DNA from: Flexithrix dorotheae DSM 6795
GTDB lineage: Bacteria; Bacteroidota; Bacteroidia; Cytophagales; Flammeovirgaceae
DNA length: 64,000 nt
Reading direction: 5' to 3'
Assembly (NCBI RefSeq): GCF_000379765.1
Contig: NZ_KB903446.1
Span: 1-64,000, forward strand
Both the position numbers and the translations under genes were made by a program. Every line of letters starts with the position of its first letter. The first letter of the stretch is position 1. Of this stretch, positions 45,101 through 53,036 are shown piece after piece. The notes under the pieces were generated by a model. That model was not told the origin of the DNA and made no database searches. It worked only from the letters and a program-made list of their open reading frames with translations.

Positions 45101-45511
45101 CTGAGGGACTTTAAATTTATCAATTACTTCAACTACATTTTTATTGATAAAAGATTTTTGGGAAACATTGATATGCTGATTTACCCGCTTAAAACTCAAT
45201 TTCATGTCTTTGGAAATATACCTCAATATATCTCCAAGAGATTCGTCTTTAAAAGCGATATCAATTTCCTTCTCTGTTTCAAGCAGCTTTTCATCGTAAG
45301 CGAAAATGAAACCTGTTTTCGCCTGTATCTTGTTAAAAACTCCATCAAGATTATCATTTCTAAACTGAATGCTTAAAAATATATCGTCCACACTTTTTTG
45401 AGCCACCGAACTGCTGGCCAAAAGCATACTGTATAATAAGGACTGCAAAAACAATCCGTAAAAGGCATATTTTGTCATTATAATAATTTGCCGTAATGTT
45501 TTCAATTTCAT
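42128..45511 (-). CDS. SusC/RagA TonB-dependent glycan transporter with STN domain (SusC-2)
   Basis: This 1127-residue transporter has an STN domain at ~43-120 after the signal peptide. A carboxypeptidase-regulatory-like domain at ~140-220 (NEPLPGVSILIKGTTNGT) precedes the SusC box EEVIVIGYGTQKKENLTGAV and a plug with SVLKDAASASIYGSRAANG. The barrel ends VYTFGLDLSF. The STN domain indicates sigma/anti-sigma signalling through FecR-2 and sigma-2 just upstream. The extreme N-terminus MKLKTLRQIIIMTKY is nearly that of SusC-1, so the two modules share ancestry at least in this gene. Confidence 0.96.
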   Translation of the reverse strand: MKLKTLRQIIIMTKYAFYGLFLQSLLYSMLLASSSVAQKSVDDIFLSIQFRNDNLDGVFNKIQAKTGFIFAYDEKLLETEKEIDIAFKDESLGDILRYISKDMKLSFKRVNQHINVSQKSFINKNVVEVIDKFKVPQVQISGKVTSDEANEPLPGVSILIKGTTNGTTSDFDGNYSLMVSPGAILMYSYIGYETQEVEVGNASVINITLKADLEQLEEVIVIGYGTQKKENLTGAVGIVESKEIVKQPVMQTSQALMGTVPGVTVLQNSSQPGFDEATIRIRGIGTLSNSDPLVLIDGVPGNINGIDPNDIESLSVLKDAASASIYGSRAANGVIVITTKRGKEGKFSVSYRGYGGWQEPTNLPNYLDGQGYMENYNLAFENQGSAPPFSQQEIDDWVANHQTDPDHYPNTDWLGGTFTESGFQQHHNVTISGGNEMAQVLASVSIMDQDGNIPNFNFKRYQARINTDLKVSEKVGFNFDLNVRRSIRQMSAASLSEIVQQANRIPPIFVGQYSDGSWGPGWNGISNSIAQSQASGFNRDQFNYFRGIIKAYYRPVKGLELSLKYAPEYSGSFEKTMRKSYNVYNIDTKELEQVVPPLNNLWQQHSQGFNNYFNGLVTYEKTFGENYFKVLGGYELITDKYEYFNAYRDNFALQDYEELNAGAQTNMQNEGSAREWGLQSYFTRVNYDYKGKYLLEGNLRYDGSSRFSEGNKYGLFPSFSAGWRISEEAFLSSATLINELKIRGSWGQLGNQNIGNYPFASTIALGRDYIFGNAPASGAAQLDMANNDISWETTESIDIGLDLSILENRLNFTFDYFKRNTYDILLELPVPATIGLNAPTQNAGEVENKGWEMSLGWNDEKGDFSYGINFNISDVINRVTDLKGTGPYINNYSIIQEGYPINSLYGYKNTGFFQSEDEIAGSPSQIGTLAPGDLKYENQLTIDTNGDGIPDEADDVINSEDRVVLGDPFPRMTYGINLFAGFKGFDLSVFLQGVGKRDVYMQQDAVWAFFNGGKIQDWHLNYWTPDNPNAAYPRLTAGTTGNNYQVTDFWMWSSAYLRMRNLTIGYNFPTSVLEKAAINKLRIYFSGQNLFTLDDMPQGYDPEAPNGVNGTLYPITAVYTFGLDLSF

Positions 45512-45611
45512 ATTTTTATGTAGGTTTTTGAAAAATAATTATTTGAAAAAATCTGAAGGATATCCCTGAGACCGCTCGCCAAAGTGTTATTCAGGGGTTC
45601 CTGTTCATTTT

Positions 45612-45647
45612 AGCCAGTTTTACCATCGTAGGACTGGCTTATTTTTT
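45612..45647 (+). terminator. plus-strand terminator-like hairpin in the fecR-2/susC-2 gap
   Basis: agccagt (45612-45618) pairs with actggct (45633-45639), followed by tattttttagg with six T residues at 45642-45647. Just upstream, ccctga (45564-45569) can pair with tcaggg (45591-45596). As in the first module, the T-run faces the plus strand although the genes lie on the minus strand, so a short plus-strand antisense RNA could end here. Confidence 0.45.
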
Positions 45648-45716
45648 AGGAAGTGTTGAAAACTATATGCATTATTCAATCGGGTTTTGTGAATTATTGA
45701 GGATTTAAAAAAGTCC

Positions 45717-46757
45717 TTATCTGATGTAGACTTTTTTATCTTTAATCTCAAACTCGAATTTTCCAATGAAACTTAAGCCTTCCAGCAGGTGATCGAGAGA
45801 CTCGTTTTGGTACTCACTGGTAAATCCTTTCTTTAATTTGATTTCCCTTTCCAGAATAAATTCTACACCATACCACTGCTCCAGTTTGTCGATTATCTGA
45901 GGGAATGTAGCCGCCTTAAAAATAATTTTTCCATCTATCCAGCTGATTTCATCTGATTCAAACCACCCTTTTTTTAGCGAGAGAGAAGATATATCAAATT
46001 TTGCCTGTTCTCCTGGCAATAGGGTAATGGCCTCATTTTTTGTCTGGTTTTCTACCCTTACTTCTCCAGTCACTACAGAAACTTTAATAGAATTTTCCCA
46101 GGGAAAAGCTTTGATATTAAAAGAAGTCCCCAGCACCAGCGTAGAAATATTTCCAGATTTAATGATGAAAGGATGAGCTGTATCCCTTTTAACCTCAAAA
46201 AAGGCCTCTCCAATTAATTCCACCTCTCTGGTCGCCCCTGTGAATGTTTCCGGTAAACGGAGCTTACTCCCTGAATTCAGTTTTACTTTTGTTCCATCAC
46301 TAAGTGAAAATGAGGTTTTCACACCAAAAGGATTATCCTTTTCAATAATTTTTACAGCAGTGTCTGAATGGGGACCAGGTTGAAAAACAAAGAAAAACAG
46401 GTAATAGGAAAGTCCTCCCATTATTAACAGAGAGGCCGCTAGTCCTTTCATCCAGGTGGAAAAGGGAAATTTAAAGTGACGGGATATTGGCTTCTCCTGT
46501 TGTCTTTTTTCAGCTTTCATGATCTCTTCAAACATGCCGGTGTACATGCTATCCTCCAGTTCAATGTTTCGCTTATATTGGATGAGGCTGACTAAATGGC
46601 GGGCTTTTCTAATATCTTTAGCTTTTTCAGGATGATTTACAAGCCATTTGCTCCAAAAATGATTTGTTTCTTCATTTGGTTCTCTTACCCAACTTACAAA
46701 AAACTCATCTGTCAGGAAGTCATTTATATGATATTCTGAATAATTCATTCTGTTCAA
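45717..46757 (-). CDS. FecR-family anti-sigma factor (FecR-2)
   Basis: This 346-residue inner-membrane protein has a cytoplasmic anti-sigma region (~1-100), one membrane helix at ~110-128 (GLAASLLIMGGLSYYLFFFV), a periplasmic FecR domain (SLSDGTKVKLNSGSKLRLP, REVELIGEAFFEVKRD, ISTLVLGTSFNIKAFP) and a C-terminal DUF4974-like domain (FTSEYQNESLDHLLEGLSF). It transmits the SusC-2 signal to sigma-2. It begins 7 bases after sigma-2, a typical operon spacing. Confidence 0.94.
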   Translation of the reverse strand: MNRMNYSEYHINDFLTDEFFVSWVREPNEETNHFWSKWLVNHPEKAKDIRKARHLVSLIQYKRNIELEDSMYTGMFEEIMKAEKRQQEKPISRHFKFPFSTWMKGLAASLLIMGGLSYYLFFFVFQPGPHSDTAVKIIEKDNPFGVKTSFSLSDGTKVKLNSGSKLRLPETFTGATREVELIGEAFFEVKRDTAHPFIIKSGNISTLVLGTSFNIKAFPWENSIKVSVVTGEVRVENQTKNEAITLLPGEQAKFDISSLSLKKGWFESDEISWIDGKIIFKAATFPQIIDKLEQWYGVEFILEREIKLKKGFTSEYQNESLDHLLEGLSFIGKFEFEIKDKKVYIR

Positions 46758-46764
46758 TTTTCAA

Positions 46765-47490
46765 TTATTTTATTGAATGGTAAGCGGTGAAAGTTCCCAG
46801 AGAACTTAACAAAACCGGAAGAAGCACAGAAGGCATAAATCCATCGTTATGTCCTTCTCCAAACTCTTTTTTCAAGGCTGCCAAAGCCCTGTAAAGTAGT
46901 TTCCGGGCTGACTTTGCATTTTTGAGTTCCATGGCCTGAGCCAGTTCTATGTAGGAAAATCCCTCTTTATAAAATAACAATATGGCTTGTCTCTGTTTTG
47001 AGGTAAGGGTTTCCAGTGCCTTGCTCAGCATTTCCAGATTTTCTTTGGAAAATTCTTCGCGAATTATTTTTGTCTCTGTAGATAATTCAATCCCAAATCC
47101 TTTTTCCTCAATAGTAGTGGAATTAAAAATGTACCTCTTTTCTTTGTTAAGCTTCCTGATGATTTCTCTTGATAAAGCTTTAAACAGGTAGGCTTTTATA
47201 GAAGTAACATCCGAAAGGTTGTTTCTTTGCCTCCTCAAATCGATAAACATGTTTTGCGTGCAATCCCGGATAAGCTCAATATTATCAGTATACTGGTATC
47301 CAAAATTAAACAACAAAGCAGTGTATTTTCTGTAGATAAGATTAAAGGCCGATTCATCCCCTTTTTTAAAGGAAATCCAAATTTCATAATCGCTCCTTCC
47401 TGCCTCCTTTTGACCAGAGCTGAAAGCTGATCCGCTAAAACTTCCAACTTTATATTCAGGACCGGAGCCTTCCGCATTTAGTTCTTTCAT
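46765..47490 (-). CDS. ECF RNA polymerase sigma factor (sigma-2)
   Basis: This 241-residue sigma-70 factor has an N-terminal extension of ~30 polar residues, region 2 at ~45-115 (ESAFNLIYRKYTALLFNFGY, DCTQNMFIDLRRQ) and region 4 at ~160-210 (LTSKQRQAILLFYKEGFSYIELAQAM, quoted in part, and LLYRALAALKKEF). It ends in the hydrophobic tail MPSVLLPVLLSSLGTF, comparable to that of sigma-1. It is expected to drive susCD-2 and possibly the downstream enzymes. The true start may be internal, because the first 30 residues are unlike the family. Confidence 0.92.
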   Translation of the reverse strand: MKELNAEGSGPEYKVGSFSGSAFSSGQKEAGRSDYEIWISFKKGDESAFNLIYRKYTALLFNFGYQYTDNIELIRDCTQNMFIDLRRQRNNLSDVTSIKAYLFKALSREIIRKLNKEKRYIFNSTTIEEKGFGIELSTETKIIREEFSKENLEMLSKALETLTSKQRQAILLFYKEGFSYIELAQAMELKNAKSARKLLYRALAALKKEFGEGHNDGFMPSVLLPVLLSSLGTFTAYHSIK

Positions 47491-47721
47491 TTTTCATATT
47501 CAGTTTGTGGATAGTAAGATTTCCTTTTTTAAAGGATAGTAATAAAACTTAAGGCTGATGAAAGTTTGAAAAAGGCTCGATAAAAATTGAAACCCTTTGT
47601 AAGCTATAGGGAGCCCTTTTTCAATTTGACCCCATGGGAAAGGTTTTTTTTTATAATTTAAGGAATTATTTTGTCTTCATCGTTTCTTTATCCTGAAAAT
47701 GAGGTACTCAATAGGCCTGAA

Positions 47722-49176
47722 TCAGGGTTTTTGTTCGATGGCAGTCATTACCCTTGCTTTTTGCTTTTCAATCGCTTCCGAATACCTTTCAAAAGACATT
47801 TTCCTATAGTCTTCAAAATGTTGCTTAATGTTTTCTGAATCTTCTTCCAGGCCCTTGTCATTGATATCCTCCAGCCATTTGTCCAAAATATCGGAAAGTC
47901 GCTTTTTTTCTTTTTGCCATTCCGGAGCTGTTGCCAAGTTCTGTAGTTCAAAAGGATCACGCTCCAGGTCATATAATTCTTCTTCAGGTAATGGGGCTAA
48001 TAACCTGGCCTGATCCGAAGTTAACATTCCTTTTTCATCAAGAATATTCAGTACATGGTAAACTGGATGTTTGGCTTTGCGGTAATAGGTAGCCCCTTCA
48101 TTTATGGAAAAGCCATGGTTATAATTTCTGTTATACCTGAATTTTTCCGTTCTTATACTTCTTGTTTTGAAAAAGGTTTCCCCAATCCGGTCGGTAGAAC
48201 TAAAAATATATTTCCTTTTAACCTCTTTTTCCTTTCCCAAAAAAACCTTCCCTTCCATATATTCCGGCTTGCTTATGCCTGCCAGTGCCAGAGAAGTGGC
48301 CGCCACATCAATAGCACTGATTAAATCGGAATTTTCTTTCCCGTTTTTATAACCTTTGGGCACCTTAATGTTTTGGGGGATAGAAATAATGAGGGGAATT
48401 TGCAGACCACTTTCATAATTAAAACACTTGCCTCTTGTAAATGGCCTTCCATGATCGGAAAAGAAAATAATTATTGTATTTTCATACAAACCGTTTTCCT
48501 TTAACTTTTGAATGACCTGTCCTACCTGCGCATCCAACAATTGCACACTTTCCAGATAACTTGCCCAGTCCTGTTTCACCACAGGATGATCCGGATAATA
48601 GGGAGGAACACTTACTTCTTCAGGAGAAATTGGCCGTTTCTTGTCTTCTTCGAAATCCCGGTGGGTCAGCCTGAAATTTACCTGGGCAAAAAATGGCTGA
48701 TGATTTTTAATATCTTCCCAACTGTTTCCCTGAAAAGGTTTCTGATGTACTTTAAACATCCAATCCGACTTCCCTGTCCCTATCTCATCTTTGATTTTTG
48801 CAGTGAAATATCCATTATCATTAAAAATTTTGGTGAGGGGTATAATTCCTTCCGGCAATTCGGGCTTATCCTTTTCAGCATATCTCATGTGATAGGCCCC
48901 AATGGAATTCTGGTACATTCCCGTGCCCAAAGCAGTCCGGCTTGGGGAACAAACCGGAGAAGTGGTAAAAACTTTGTGGTATAAATGGCCATTGCTGGCC
49001 AGCTGGTCAATATTTGGTGTTTGAACAATCCCATTGCCATAGCAACCTAGATCCGGAGAAAGGTCTTCGGCTAAAAGCCAGATAATATTTGGGTTCTCAT
49101 TTTGTGCTAAAGTTGTTTGTATTTCAAAAATAAAGGAAAGAATAAAGACCAGCAGAACAGTAGTTTTGAGCAGCAT
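47722..49176 (-). CDS. S1-family sulfatase, heparan-N-sulfatase-like (sulfatase 3)
   Basis: This ~484-residue exported sulfatase has a signal peptide ending TTLAQN. The start of the mature protein, PNIIWLLAEDLSPDLGCYG, and the motif GMYQNSIGAYHMRY after the formylglycine site (Cys76 in SPVCSPSRTALGTG) are typical of the S1 branch that includes N-sulfoglucosamine sulfohydrolases. Metal ligands appear in FFSDHGRPFTRGK. Resemblance to SGSH does not prove an N-sulfate substrate, because this branch also acts on algal glycans. The ATG at 49176 gives a standard signal peptide. It lies 231 bases upstream of sigma-2 and may be transcribed alone. Confidence 0.9.
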   Translation of the reverse strand: MLLKTTVLLVFILSFIFEIQTTLAQNENPNIIWLLAEDLSPDLGCYGNGIVQTPNIDQLASNGHLYHKVFTTSPVCSPSRTALGTGMYQNSIGAYHMRYAEKDKPELPEGIIPLTKIFNDNGYFTAKIKDEIGTGKSDWMFKVHQKPFQGNSWEDIKNHQPFFAQVNFRLTHRDFEEDKKRPISPEEVSVPPYYPDHPVVKQDWASYLESVQLLDAQVGQVIQKLKENGLYENTIIIFFSDHGRPFTRGKCFNYESGLQIPLIISIPQNIKVPKGYKNGKENSDLISAIDVAATSLALAGISKPEYMEGKVFLGKEKEVKRKYIFSSTDRIGETFFKTRSIRTEKFRYNRNYNHGFSINEGATYYRKAKHPVYHVLNILDEKGMLTSDQARLLAPLPEEELYDLERDPFELQNLATAPEWQKEKKRLSDILDKWLEDINDKGLEEDSENIKQHFEDYRKMSFERYSEAIEKQKARVMTAIEQKP

Positions 49177-49496
49177 GTGAATAAAGATTAGTGAATAACT
49201 CATCTCAATTTACCATGCTTAATCCACAGAAGAAAAATTTGAGACGTCCAAAGTCGGTTCAATGCTTGTTCACACTGAATGAATAAGACACCCTGCTGAA
49301 AATGTGAAAGTTACAAATTAGAATTTAAAGGGTATTCACCGGATCAAATGATTACCTGCTTTACATTCAAGTTAATTTTTGCTTGTATATGGAAGTCTGA
49401 TTTTAGTTTTTTGTAAACAATTTCTTCCCTTTCCAAAAGGTGATTTTTTTTCTCCATGGGAAAAACCAAATCAAACTCCCGGGCCATCCCTTGCTT

Positions 49497-50372
49497 TCAA
49501 ACCGTACTTTCCATAACTGATATTTGATCAGCTTCCTGGTGGAAAAAGGTACTTAAGCGATGGATTCCATACCTGGGGGCTATATTATCCTGGGCCATCA
49601 TGGTAAGAAAGAATTCAAAAGGTCCGTAAGTTTTGGCGGAAGTAAAAATCCTCATTACTGAAATAGTGGCTTTCCTGATCCAATCCGGTAGATGAATAAT
49701 TTTTTCTGGCTTGCCAAAAGCTTTCAGGGCCAGGGTTGCTATTTCTTTTTGTGTTAAAATATCCGGACCACCTATAGCAATTTGATTTTCCTTAGAATCC
49801 AGCGACTCCAAAATGAAGTTGGCTAAATCCTCCCCATGAATGGGATTAAGCTTATATTCTCCTCTGCCAAAAAGGTACACTTTTCCCGTTTTTGCCATTT
49901 CTAAAAAATCCTTCATGTCTGAAAAGAATCCGTTTGGCCGGATGATGATATAGTCCAAACCTGAATCTTTTAAGGCATCCACAAACTTTTCTTTGGCTTC
50001 CATTATTTTTAGTTGCCTCATCTTATCCCCGTTAATGGCCGAAACATATATGAATTTTTGAATTCCGGCAGCCTTCGCTTCGTTTAAGAGGTTCATATTA
50101 GCCTGATAATCCACATCCATATAATTTAGCCCGTCCTTTTGTCTGGTGATTCCCAATGAGGAAATCACCATGTCTAACCCTTCAAATGTACCTTTTAGCG
50201 AAGTTGGGTCTGTAGCTTCTGCAATAATCATTTGTTCTTTCTTTACACCCAGGTTCACCAACTTAGTACGATTCCTGGCAATCGCTTTAAAATCCACGTC
50301 ATGTTGAATAAGTGCTTTTATTAAATGACTTCCCAGGTATCCGGTCGATCCTGCTACTAATATTTTTTTCAT
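49497..50372 (-). CDS. NmrA-like NAD(P)-dependent reductase/epimerase family protein
   Basis: This 291-residue Rossmann-fold protein has the dinucleotide-binding motif VAGSTGYLGSHL at residues 5-16 and an NmrA-type strand order (DMVISSLGI, KFIYVSAINGDKM, LDYIIIRPNGFF). The usual YxxxK pair of short-chain reductases is not obvious, and in this atypical class binding of NAD(P) without a clear enzymatic reaction is common. Its substrate is unknown. It follows the outer-membrane barrel gene by 37 bases on the same strand and is probably cotranscribed with it. Confidence 0.85.
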   Translation of the reverse strand: MKKILVAGSTGYLGSHLIKALIQHDVDFKAIARNRTKLVNLGVKKEQMIIAEATDPTSLKGTFEGLDMVISSLGITRQKDGLNYMDVDYQANMNLLNEAKAAGIQKFIYVSAINGDKMRQLKIMEAKEKFVDALKDSGLDYIIIRPNGFFSDMKDFLEMAKTGKVYLFGRGEYKLNPIHGEDLANFILESLDSKENQIAIGGPDILTQKEIATLALKAFGKPEKIIHLPDWIRKATISVMRIFTSAKTYGPFEFFLTMMAQDNIAPRYGIHRLSTFFHQEADQISVMESTV

Positions 50373-50409
50373 TTGTTGTGTTTATTTAAATAAGAGCCTG
50401 TTTTTAAAT

Positions 50410-50979
50410 TTAATAGAATGTAAAACCAAGCCCCATGGTGAATGAAGTTCCTTCTCTACTTTTTCCGTTATCCAGCTTAACACTGGCCATAAACACATGT
50501 GCCTGTAAATCCAATGCCCATTTTTTAGTCTGTTTAATTTCATATCCGGTACCCAGCAAAACCCCTTTTCCCCAATTATTTTTTTCATCCAGTTCGCTTC
50601 TTTTTTCGTAAATCGCAGGCATATCCAGGGCTACTCCGAATCCTCCACTTACCCACCATTTATCAGCAGCCCAATATTGCACCGAAGGGATGTATCCCTC
50701 AAAACTTCGGTCTTTGTTATTGAGCTCATAAATTTGGCCTGGGGTATTAAGATAAATTGCCAGATCATTATTCACAAACCATCCTAGTTTTAAATTTAGT
50801 AATGAAAATCCTCCCTGGGTTTCGGATGATTCCAATCCATTTGTAAAGTGAATCACTCCTCCACCCACAGATGCGCCAATGGTAAACCGCTTCCTTACAG
50901 GTGTGGTATGCGTCATGTTTTGAGTAAAGGCATTAAAAGCCGTGAATAACAGTATTGCTGAAAAAACTAATTGTTTCAT
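50410..50979 (-). CDS. small outer-membrane beta-barrel protein
   Basis: This 189-residue protein has a signal peptide (~1-19, ending FTQN) and alternating beta strands, FTIGASVGGGVIHF, LNLKLGWFVNNDLAIYL and WWVSGGFGVALDMP, ending in TMGLGFTFY, a typical C-terminal outer-membrane insertion signal (aromatic last residue). No family was recognised beyond the general eight-stranded barrel pattern. It sits between a serine hydrolase gene and the NmrA-like gene on the same strand; the gap of 53 bases from the former allows one operon. Confidence 0.7.
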   Translation of the reverse strand: MKQLVFSAILLFTAFNAFTQNMTHTTPVRKRFTIGASVGGGVIHFTNGLESSETQGGFSLLNLKLGWFVNNDLAIYLNTPGQIYELNNKDRSFEGYIPSVQYWAADKWWVSGGFGVALDMPAIYEKRSELDEKNNWGKGVLLGTGYEIKQTKKWALDLQAHVFMASVKLDNGKSREGTSFTMGLGFTFY

Positions 50980-51032
50980 TTTTTGAGTTTTTAATAAGAA
51001 AATTGGAAATAATTATTTTGAGTACTTAGGTA

Positions 51033-52121
51033 TTAATTAAATTGAAATTCGTGTTTGGTCAGCGCTTCCAGAATGAGGTTTCTTTTGGTTCCTCCATCTT
51101 CCTCATTTCCCAATACTACAATCAAGCTGTTCGATTCCGGGAGCAATGCAATCAGGCTGCTATATCCATCAATATCCCCACCGTGGAAATACATGAGGTT
51201 TCCATTTTCTCTCATGGTATTCCAGCCAAAACCAATGGCATAATAACCATCTTCCGCAGGTGCTGCCACAAATACTTCTGATTTCTCTTCTTCTGTTAAA
51301 AATTGATTTCCCAATAAGGCATCACCCCATTTTTCCATATCTTCTATATTACTAATCAGGTCTCCGGCACTAAAGGCAAAATGCATGGGATACGGGGCCA
51401 CCTCTACCCCATCCTTATAACCTTTGGCATAACTTTCATCTGTCATTTCATTTGGCCCTTCCTTAATGGTAGAAAGTCCCAAAGGCTCCATAATTTTTTG
51501 ATTTAAATATTCATGGTAGCTCATACCTGTTAAATCTTCTATGAGCAATCCCAACATAAAATAATTTGAATTCGAATAAGAATATTCCGCTCCCGGCTCG
51601 AATAATAATCCATCAGTTGTGGCCACTTCCACTATTAAATCCAAAATATCTTCTGTAGAAATGGAGACATTTTGATTTTGGGAAAATGGATCTACATGGG
51701 CAAAGTAGTCTGGGATGCCCGAATAATGGGTTAAAAGATGACGTAATGTTATTTTATTCCCCTTTGGAAAGTCGTCTATAAAATCACTGATGGGCTGGTC
51801 ATAACTCTGGATGAAACCATCCCTTTTCAAGTTGACAATTCCAATGGCTGTGAATGCCTTGGTCATTGATCCAATCCGGTAAATGTGTGCTGTGGAATTG
51901 AAGATGTTAGTAGATTTGTCCGCCATACCAAAACCAGATCTCACAATATCCTTATTCCCTTTCCTGATGAGAATACTTCCCGAAAATTCAATTTCTTCCA
52001 AAAATGCGCTGGCAGAGGTGTAAGTCCCCACAACTGGTGCGGGAGCCGGGTCATCCTCGCTACAGGAAATTTGAATTAAAACCAGGACAATAGGTAAAAC
52101 AAGAGTTAAATAGTTTTTCAT
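51033..52121 (-). CDS. serine hydrolase of the class C beta-lactamase/DD-peptidase family
   Basis: This 362-residue predicted lipoprotein (IQISCSED, Cys20) belongs to the penicillin-binding-like serine hydrolases. The nucleophile motif SMTK is at 85-88, YSNSNYF follows near 185, and HGGDIDGY near 318 stands in for the HxG/KTG box. Relatives include beta-lactamases, D-aminopeptidases and esterases. The substrate cannot be inferred; lipid anchoring points to a periplasmic or surface cell-wall or small-ester role. It is divergent from the TetR gene, with a 271-base intergenic region. Confidence 0.9.
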   Translation of the reverse strand: MKNYLTLVLPIVLVLIQISCSEDDPAPAPVVGTYTSASAFLEEIEFSGSILIRKGNKDIVRSGFGMADKSTNIFNSTAHIYRIGSMTKAFTAIGIVNLKRDGFIQSYDQPISDFIDDFPKGNKITLRHLLTHYSGIPDYFAHVDPFSQNQNVSISTEDILDLIVEVATTDGLLFEPGAEYSYSNSNYFMLGLLIEDLTGMSYHEYLNQKIMEPLGLSTIKEGPNEMTDESYAKGYKDGVEVAPYPMHFAFSAGDLISNIEDMEKWGDALLGNQFLTEEEKSEVFVAAPAEDGYYAIGFGWNTMRENGNLMYFHGGDIDGYSSLIALLPESNSLIVVLGNEEDGGTKRNLILEALTKHEFQFN

Positions 52122-52346
52122 GATGTTTTTTGATTTTCAAAAATTTTAATACTTCAAAGTTGGGGTGAGATGATCCCTTATTCGTCCGGAATTATTTATC
52201 AGGACCTTTTAAGGATGGGCAACAGGAATGAAAGGAAATCCAGGTCTTATTTTAGGAGGAAATCAAAAAAGGAACATTTATTAAAAATCTGAAAATGAAA
52301 ATCAGGACAATTGTGCGAATACTAAATGTTAAAAAATGTTAAAAAT

Positions 52347-52360
52347 ACAGACAAGTCTGT
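52347..52360. promoter_or_regulatory. candidate TetR operator O1 upstream of the tetR gene
   Basis: acagacaagtctgt is a 6+6 inverted repeat with a two-base centre, 32 bases before the TetR start. A 17-base block including it (atacagacaagtctgtt) recurs in inverted orientation at O2 (52983-52996). A nearby tattgttg at 52381-52388 is one base from the -7 consensus, so the operator would cover the promoter. Autorepression by the TetR protein is the simplest reading. Confidence 0.75.
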
Positions 52361-52392
52361 TCATTTAGGAAAATTCCCCGTATTGTTGTAAT

Positions 52393-52956
52393 ATGAAAAG
52401 ATCGGGAGTAAAAGAACGGATAATTGAAACAGCCTCAAGATTATTTTACAATGAGGGCTATAACCAGACTGGTATAAATCAGATTATTGAGGAGGCCAAT
52501 GTGGCAAAGGCGAGTATGTATCAACATTTTCGTTCTAAAGAAGACATCGCAGTGGCTTATCTGGAAAGAAGACACCAGATCTGGATGAATAATCTATTCG
52601 ATTTTGTTTCTGGCCAAACTGATTATAAAAATAAGGTGTTATCAAGCTTTGAGTACCTTAACAGCTGGCTAACTGAGGTTGGGTTCAGGGGATGTGGCTT
52701 CCAGAATATTATCACGGATTTACCAAAAGACCACACAAAAATTAAAGCCCAGACACTATATCATAAAAATGTGCTCAGGAAATGGATTCAGGACCTGGTA
52801 AAGGAGGATAAACAATATTCAGAAAATGAAGCCGAGGAACTCGGAGATGAAATCATGGTACTACTTGAGGGGGCAATTATGTTGTCCCAAATTCAAAAAG
52901 CAGCCTGGCCAATTTTAAAAGCCAAAAATGTTTGCCAAAAATTATTAAACAAATAA
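52393..52956 (+). CDS. TetR/AcrR-family transcriptional repressor
   Basis: This 187-residue regulator has the TetR helix-turn-helix at ~8-55 (ETASRLFYNEGYNQTGINQI, then EANVAKASMYQHFRSKEDI). An all-helical ligand-binding part has the motif FRGCGFQNI at ~94-102 and LLEGAIMLSQIQK near the end. It is the first gene of a plus-strand operon with an isochorismatase-like hydrolase, an alpha/beta hydrolase, a membrane protein and a thioredoxin. Matching palindromes before this gene and before the next suggest it represses itself and the hydrolase genes, with induction by a small molecule those enzymes may process. The ligand is unknown. Confidence 0.93.
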   Translation: MKRSGVKERIIETASRLFYNEGYNQTGINQIIEEANVAKASMYQHFRSKEDIAVAYLERRHQIWMNNLFDFVSGQTDYKNKVLSSFEYLNSWLTEVGFRGCGFQNIITDLPKDHTKIKAQTLYHKNVLRKWIQDLVKEDKQYSENEAEELGDEIMVLLEGAIMLSQIQKAAWPILKAKNVCQKLLNK

Positions 52957-52982
52957 AGGGGAATTTTTTTTAATCAAAACAA

Positions 52983-52996
52983 ACAGACTTGTCTGT
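52983..52996. promoter_or_regulatory. candidate TetR operator O2 upstream of the hydrolase gene
   Basis: acagacttgtctgt is the reverse-orientation copy of O1, again a 6+6 palindrome, lying between the TetR stop and the isochorismatase-like start (41 bases before it). It suggests a second promoter within the operon under the same repressor. Two near-identical 17-base sites in 640 bases are unlikely by chance. Confidence 0.75.
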
Positions 52997-53036
52997 ATAT
53001 AAATGAATTTTTTACTATAACCCAACAAAACAAAAA

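Noticed and set aside
49497-50372. NmrA-like protein as a classical short-chain dehydrogenase
   Set aside because: The YxxxK catalytic pair is not evident, so only the general NAD(P)-binding family is supported.
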